DNA of 64,000 nucleotides from Dyadobacter fermentans DSM 18053. Lineage in GTDB: Bacteria; Bacteroidota; Bacteroidia; Cytophagales; Spirosomataceae. The notes beneath the pieces were generated by a model. That model was not told where the DNA came from, made no database searches, and saw only the letters and a list, made by a program, of their open reading frames with translations. Where the stretch lies: contig NC_013037.1 of the NCBI RefSeq assembly GCF_000023125.1, forward strand, positions 6,364,501-6,428,500, in the 5' to 3' direction. This document shows, piece by piece, positions 61,123 to 64,000 of this stretch (position 1 is the stretch's first letter; every line of letters starts with the position of its first letter). Both the position numbers and the translations under genes were made by a program.

Positions 61123-63262
61123 TTTTAATATCAGTCCCAAGCCGCTGCATGTAAGCAATCAGCGCGATGATCTCTTTGTTGGCTGCGGTTTTGATGCCGC
61201 TTTGCTTCAACCGCTCCTGAATTTCCTTTTCCTGTTTCACGAGATCGGCGTTGGCCTGGTGTTCGTAGCCTTTTTCGTAAGGCACGCCCAGCGTTTGCAT
61301 GGCTTTGATCTTCGCTTTGGTCGTGGTCGTATCCAGATCGTTTTCGAGCAGCCAGCCGTAGCGCGGCATGATGGAACCGGGCGACATGGAGGTCGGGTCT
61401 TCCATGTGGTTGTAATGCCAGGAGTCGGGGTACTTGCCGCCCAGGCGTTGCAGGTCCGGACCGGTGCGTTTGGAGCCCCACTGGTGCGGGTGGTCATACA
61501 CGAACTCACCCGATTTGGAATACTCCCCGAACCGCTCGATCTCTGACCGGAACGGACGGATCATTTGCGTATGGCACACGTAGCAGCCTTCGCGGACGTA
61601 AATGTCGCGACCCTGCAATTCCAGTGGCGTGTAAGGTTTCACGCTCGCAATGGTAGGCACATTGGATTCGACCAGGAACGTCGGGATCATCTCGATCATC
61701 CCGCCGATCGCAACTGCTACCAGGGAGAAGATCGTCAGCGCGAGCGGCTTGCGTTCCAGCAGCCTGCGGTGCCAGTATTCGCTCTTCTCGGCATGCCAGA
61801 TCGCGTTCAACGGCATTGCTTTGGCAGTTTCTGTCGGGACGAGCTTGCCTTTCAGCGCCGTCATCCAGAGGTTATAAATCATCACCACAAAACCCACGAG
61901 ATATAATGTACCGCCTACGCTTCGGAGGAAATACAGCGGTTTGAGGGCCGTAACGGTTTCGAGGAAGTTAGGGTATTTCAAAAGCCCTTCCTGTGTAAAC
62001 TCCTTCCACATGGAGCTCTGTACCCAGCCCGCCCAATACATGGGAATGGTATAGAAGATGATCCCCAGCGTGCCGATCCAGAAGTGGAAATTGGCGGCTT
62101 TGGTAGAGTAAAGCGGGCGGTTGTATAACCTTGGGAACAGCCAGTAAAGGATACCGAATGTCAGGAAGCCGTTCCAGCCGAGCGCGCCTACGTGTACGTG
62201 TGCCACGATCCAGTCGGTGTAGTGGGCAATGGCGTTGACGTTTTTAAGCGAAAGCATCGGCCCTTCGAAAGTGGCCATTCCATAGGCGGTAATCGCTACC
62301 ACCATGAATTTCAGCACCACATCTTCGCGCACTTTGTCCCACGCACCACGCAGGGTCATGAGCCCGTTCATCATACCGCCCCACGACGGCGCGATGAGCA
62401 TCACCGAAAACACCGTACCGAGCGTTTGCGCCCATTCGGGCAACGAGGTATAAAGCAAGTGGTGCGGCCCTGCCCAGATATACAGGAATATCAGCGCCCA
62501 GAAGTGTACGATCGAAAGCCGGTAGGAGTAAATGGGCCGGTTGGCCGCTTTGGGCAAAAAGTAGTACATCAAACCCAGGTATGGCGTCGTAAGGAAAAAC
62601 GCTACCGCATTATGGCCGTACCACCATTGCACGAGCGCATCCTGCACACCAGCATACACCGAGTAGCTTTTCATGAAAGAGATCGGCAGCTCCACGCTGT
62701 TTACCACGTGCAGCATGGCCACGGTCACGAAGGAGGCGATGTAGAACCATACCGCGGCATAAATGTGCTCTACGCGGCGGTTGATGGTCGTCATAATGAT
62801 GTTCACCAATGCGGAAACCCACACGACGGCGATGGCAATGTCGAATGGCCATTCCAGCTCGGCATATTCTTTGGAGGTGGTGAAACCCATGGGTAGCGAA
62901 ATGGCCGCGCCGAGGATAATGGCCTGCCATGCCCAGAAATGGAAGCGGCTCAGCGCCGGACTCCAGATCGGCGTCCGCAGCACGCGCGGCACGGAATAAT
63001 AAAGCCCGGTAAAGAAGCCGTTTCCGACAAATGCAAAAATCACCGCATTGGTATGCAGCGGCCGGATGCGACTGAACGTCAGGAACGGCAGGTCAAAATT
63101 GAGGTTCGGGAAAACGAGCTGCAAAGCCGCCAGCAAGCCCACGAGCATACCGATAAGCCCGAAAAGGATGGTAGCGATAGCGAAGTCCCGGACAATGCGG
63201 TTGTCGTATTGAAATTCATCCAACTCAACGGAGGCGAGGTCGGGATGGGGAACGTTTGACAT
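61118..63262 (-). CDS. ccoNO: Fused cbb3 oxidase subunits I and II (CcoN-CcoO)
   Basis: A 714-residue fusion. Residues about 1-500 are CcoN with 12 or more helices and metal-ligand histidines (RPLHTNAVIFAFVGNG, QWWYGHNAVAFFLTT, IWAGPHHLLYTSLPEWAQ, DWIVAHVHVGALGWNGF). Residues about 530-714 are CcoO with one haem c site, CYVCH (C560, C563, H564), and SIMPRYGWLL. It reduces oxygen to water with high affinity and pumps protons. First oxidase gene after ccoS. Confidence 0.95.
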   Translation of the reverse strand: MSNVPHPDLASVELDEFQYDNRIVRDFAIATILFGLIGMLVGLLAALQLVFPNLNFDLPFLTFSRIRPLHTNAVIFAFVGNGFFTGLYYSVPRVLRTPIWSPALSRFHFWAWQAIILGAAISLPMGFTTSKEYAELEWPFDIAIAVVWVSALVNIIMTTINRRVEHIYAAVWFYIASFVTVAMLHVVNSVELPISFMKSYSVYAGVQDALVQWWYGHNAVAFFLTTPYLGLMYYFLPKAANRPIYSYRLSIVHFWALIFLYIWAGPHHLLYTSLPEWAQTLGTVFSVMLIAPSWGGMMNGLMTLRGAWDKVREDVVLKFMVVAITAYGMATFEGPMLSLKNVNAIAHYTDWIVAHVHVGALGWNGFLTFGILYWLFPRLYNRPLYSTKAANFHFWIGTLGIIFYTIPMYWAGWVQSSMWKEFTQEGLLKYPNFLETVTALKPLYFLRSVGGTLYLVGFVVMIYNLWMTALKGKLVPTETAKAMPLNAIWHAEKSEYWHRRLLERKPLALTIFSLVAVAIGGMIEMIPTFLVESNVPTIASVKPYTPLELQGRDIYVREGCYVCHTQMIRPFRSEIERFGEYSKSGEFVYDHPHQWGSKRTGPDLQRLGGKYPDSWHYNHMEDPTSMSPGSIMPRYGWLLENDLDTTTTKAKIKAMQTLGVPYEKGYEHQANADLVKQEKEIQERLKQSGIKTAANKEIIALIAYMQRLGTDIKK

Positions 63263-63307
63263 AACTTGGTGGAGATAAATGGTAAAAATCAGTTCAGATG
63301 AGTGGCG

Positions 63308-63466
63308 TCAGGTAGTGCTGTTCTTTTCGGAATCATCGAGCAGGATGCGCACCGAAGGCGTGTAATCGTCGTCGTAATGGCCCTTCCGGACCGACCAGAT
63401 GAACGCGCCGAGGAATCCCAGCGCCACCAGCAAGCTGGCGATGATCAGCAGATATAATGCGCTCAT
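63308..63466 (-). CDS. ccoS: CcoS cbb3 maturation protein
   Basis: A 52-residue single-helix protein (MSALYLLIIASLLVALGFLG) with a short polar tail HYDDDYTPSVRILLDD. CcoS is needed for metal or haem insertion into cbb3 oxidase. The ATG at 63466 is chosen; upstream in-frame sequence is the promoter region. It lies 45 bp before ccoNO. Confidence 0.88.
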   Translation of the reverse strand: MSALYLLIIASLLVALGFLGAFIWSVRKGHYDDDYTPSVRILLDDSEKNSTT

Positions 63467-63499
63467 GATGAGGATCACGTTGGTTGATTTTGATAGGTC

Positions 63500-63534
63500 A
63501 AAACTACCCGCGGCACGGCTGGCAAAGCATGACA
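63500..63534 (-). promoter_or_regulatory. ccoS promoter block shared with hemN
   Basis: Minus strand GTCATG (63529-63534), 19 bp, then GGTAGTTTTGA, containing the exact -7 element TAGTTTTG (63500-63507). The spacing equals that at hemN. Only one half-site of the ATGA-N6-TCAT palindrome is kept (TCAT side), so the box is weaker. TTTTGA-N4-TCAAAA overlaps the -7 element. Confidence 0.5.
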
Positions 63535-63538
63535 ACCG

Positions 63539-64000
63539 CTACGTCCGGTTTATGACATTGGTCAGTTTTTTGAGACAGCGCCGCGCAGCCGCATTGCTGG
63601 CCAGGGTGGTAAAGGCTACAATGGTGATGGAGCTGACAGGCATGAGGATTGCCGCAATAACCGGCGAAAGGTGCCCGGTGATGGCGAATGACAGTCCCAG
63701 AATGTTGTAAATCAAGGAAATGGCGAAGCTCTGCCGGATAATGCGCTGCCCGCTGCGGGCCAGGGCAATGTAGCCGGGCAACAGGCTGAGCTGGCTGCCC
63801 TCCACAATGGCGTCGCACGAAGGCGAGAAGTTGTTGATATCGTCCGACACCGCCAGCCCGACGTTGCTCTGCCGCAATGCGCCGGCGTCGTTCAGGCCGT
63901 CGCCGACCATCAATACGTGGCGGCCTTCGCGTTGCAGGTTCCGCACGAAGTCCAGTTTCTGTTCGGGTTTTTGGTTAAATAAAAGGGTAGCATTCGGACC
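63539..64000 (-). CDS. ccoI: CcoI/FixI-type copper P-type ATPase (5' end cut by window)
   Basis: The C-terminal 153 residues of a heavy-metal P1B ATPase. The frame is open to the window edge, with GPNATLLFNQKPEQKLDFVR before the first GTG. VLMVGDGLNDAGALRQSNVG is the hinge motif, then VSDDINNFSPSCDAIVEGSQ, two membrane helices and a tail. Placed upstream of ccoS, the usual position for CcoI, which supplies copper to the oxidase. Confidence 0.9.
   Translation of the reverse strand, partial: GPNATLLFNQKPEQKLDFVRNLQREGRHVLMVGDGLNDAGALRQSNVGLAVSDDINNFSPSCDAIVEGSQLSLLPGYIALARSGQRIIRQSFAISLIYNILGLSFAITGHLSPVIAAILMPVSSITIVAFTTLASNAAARRCLKKLTNVINRT

Overview
The window reads as a chromosome segment from a Bacteroidota bacterium of the order Cytophagales. 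Dyadobacter or a near relative is an inference from gene style, not a database result. Pointers are a type IX secretion sorting domain, several CarboxypepD_reg/TonB receptors, three LytS-type kinase/LytTR regulator pairs, fused cbb3 oxidase subunits, and promoter-like TAnnTTTG elements. No rRNA, tRNA, CRISPR array or insertion sequence was found. One cut gene lies at each edge: a PAS-LuxR regulator on the left and the copper ATPase CcoI on the right.

Layout. 0-12 kb is mixed metabolism and regulation: SDR-like protein, AlkZ-type winged-helix protein, GNAT, diheme cytochrome c with a divergent AraC regulator, VOC-GNAT fusion, gamma-glutamyltransferase, 2H phosphoesterase, AraC/PhyH pair, and a HigBA module whose toxin carries an in-frame stop. 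12-20 kb holds a START-like protein, a ClC channel, an exported MTA/SAH nucleosidase with a purine-type permease, a large cytochrome c protein and a methyltransferase lacking its catalytic domain. 20-26 kb is accessory: a frameshifted PKD/alpha-beta hydrolase/T9SS protein followed by five tandem copies of a small lipoprotein gene, two of them broken. 26-31 kb has an Oar-like TonB receptor, an AhpD-like protein and a GntR/LacI-type regulator. 31-36.5 kb is dense signalling (two LytS/LytTR pairs and a NarL-type regulator). 36.9-44.3 kb looks like an iron/siderophore uptake locus (TonB receptor, PepSY membrane protein, DUF4374-like lipoprotein, ECF sigma and anti-sigma), interrupted by an Rpn-type nuclease gene. 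44.5-51 kb has another TonB receptor, a LytS/LytTR pair and a hybrid histidine kinase.

The most notable region is 51.6-64 kb, a low-oxygen respiration block: ccoI, ccoS, fused ccoNO, a CcoQ-CcoP-like monoheme subunit, ccoG, ccoH, a SafE-type membrane protein and hemN. These are followed by a soluble PAS kinase with a histidine at the position of the FixL proximal heme ligand, and by a regulator that joins a receiver domain to a Crp/Fnr DNA-binding module. This resembles a compact FixL plus fused FixJ-FixK circuit beside its likely targets. Supporting this, ccoS and hemN share an aligned promoter block, and hemN has an ATGA-N6-TCAT palindrome placed about where class II Fnr activation would need it. 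A similar palindrome lies upstream of the convergent 601-residue cysteine-containing protein of unknown function.
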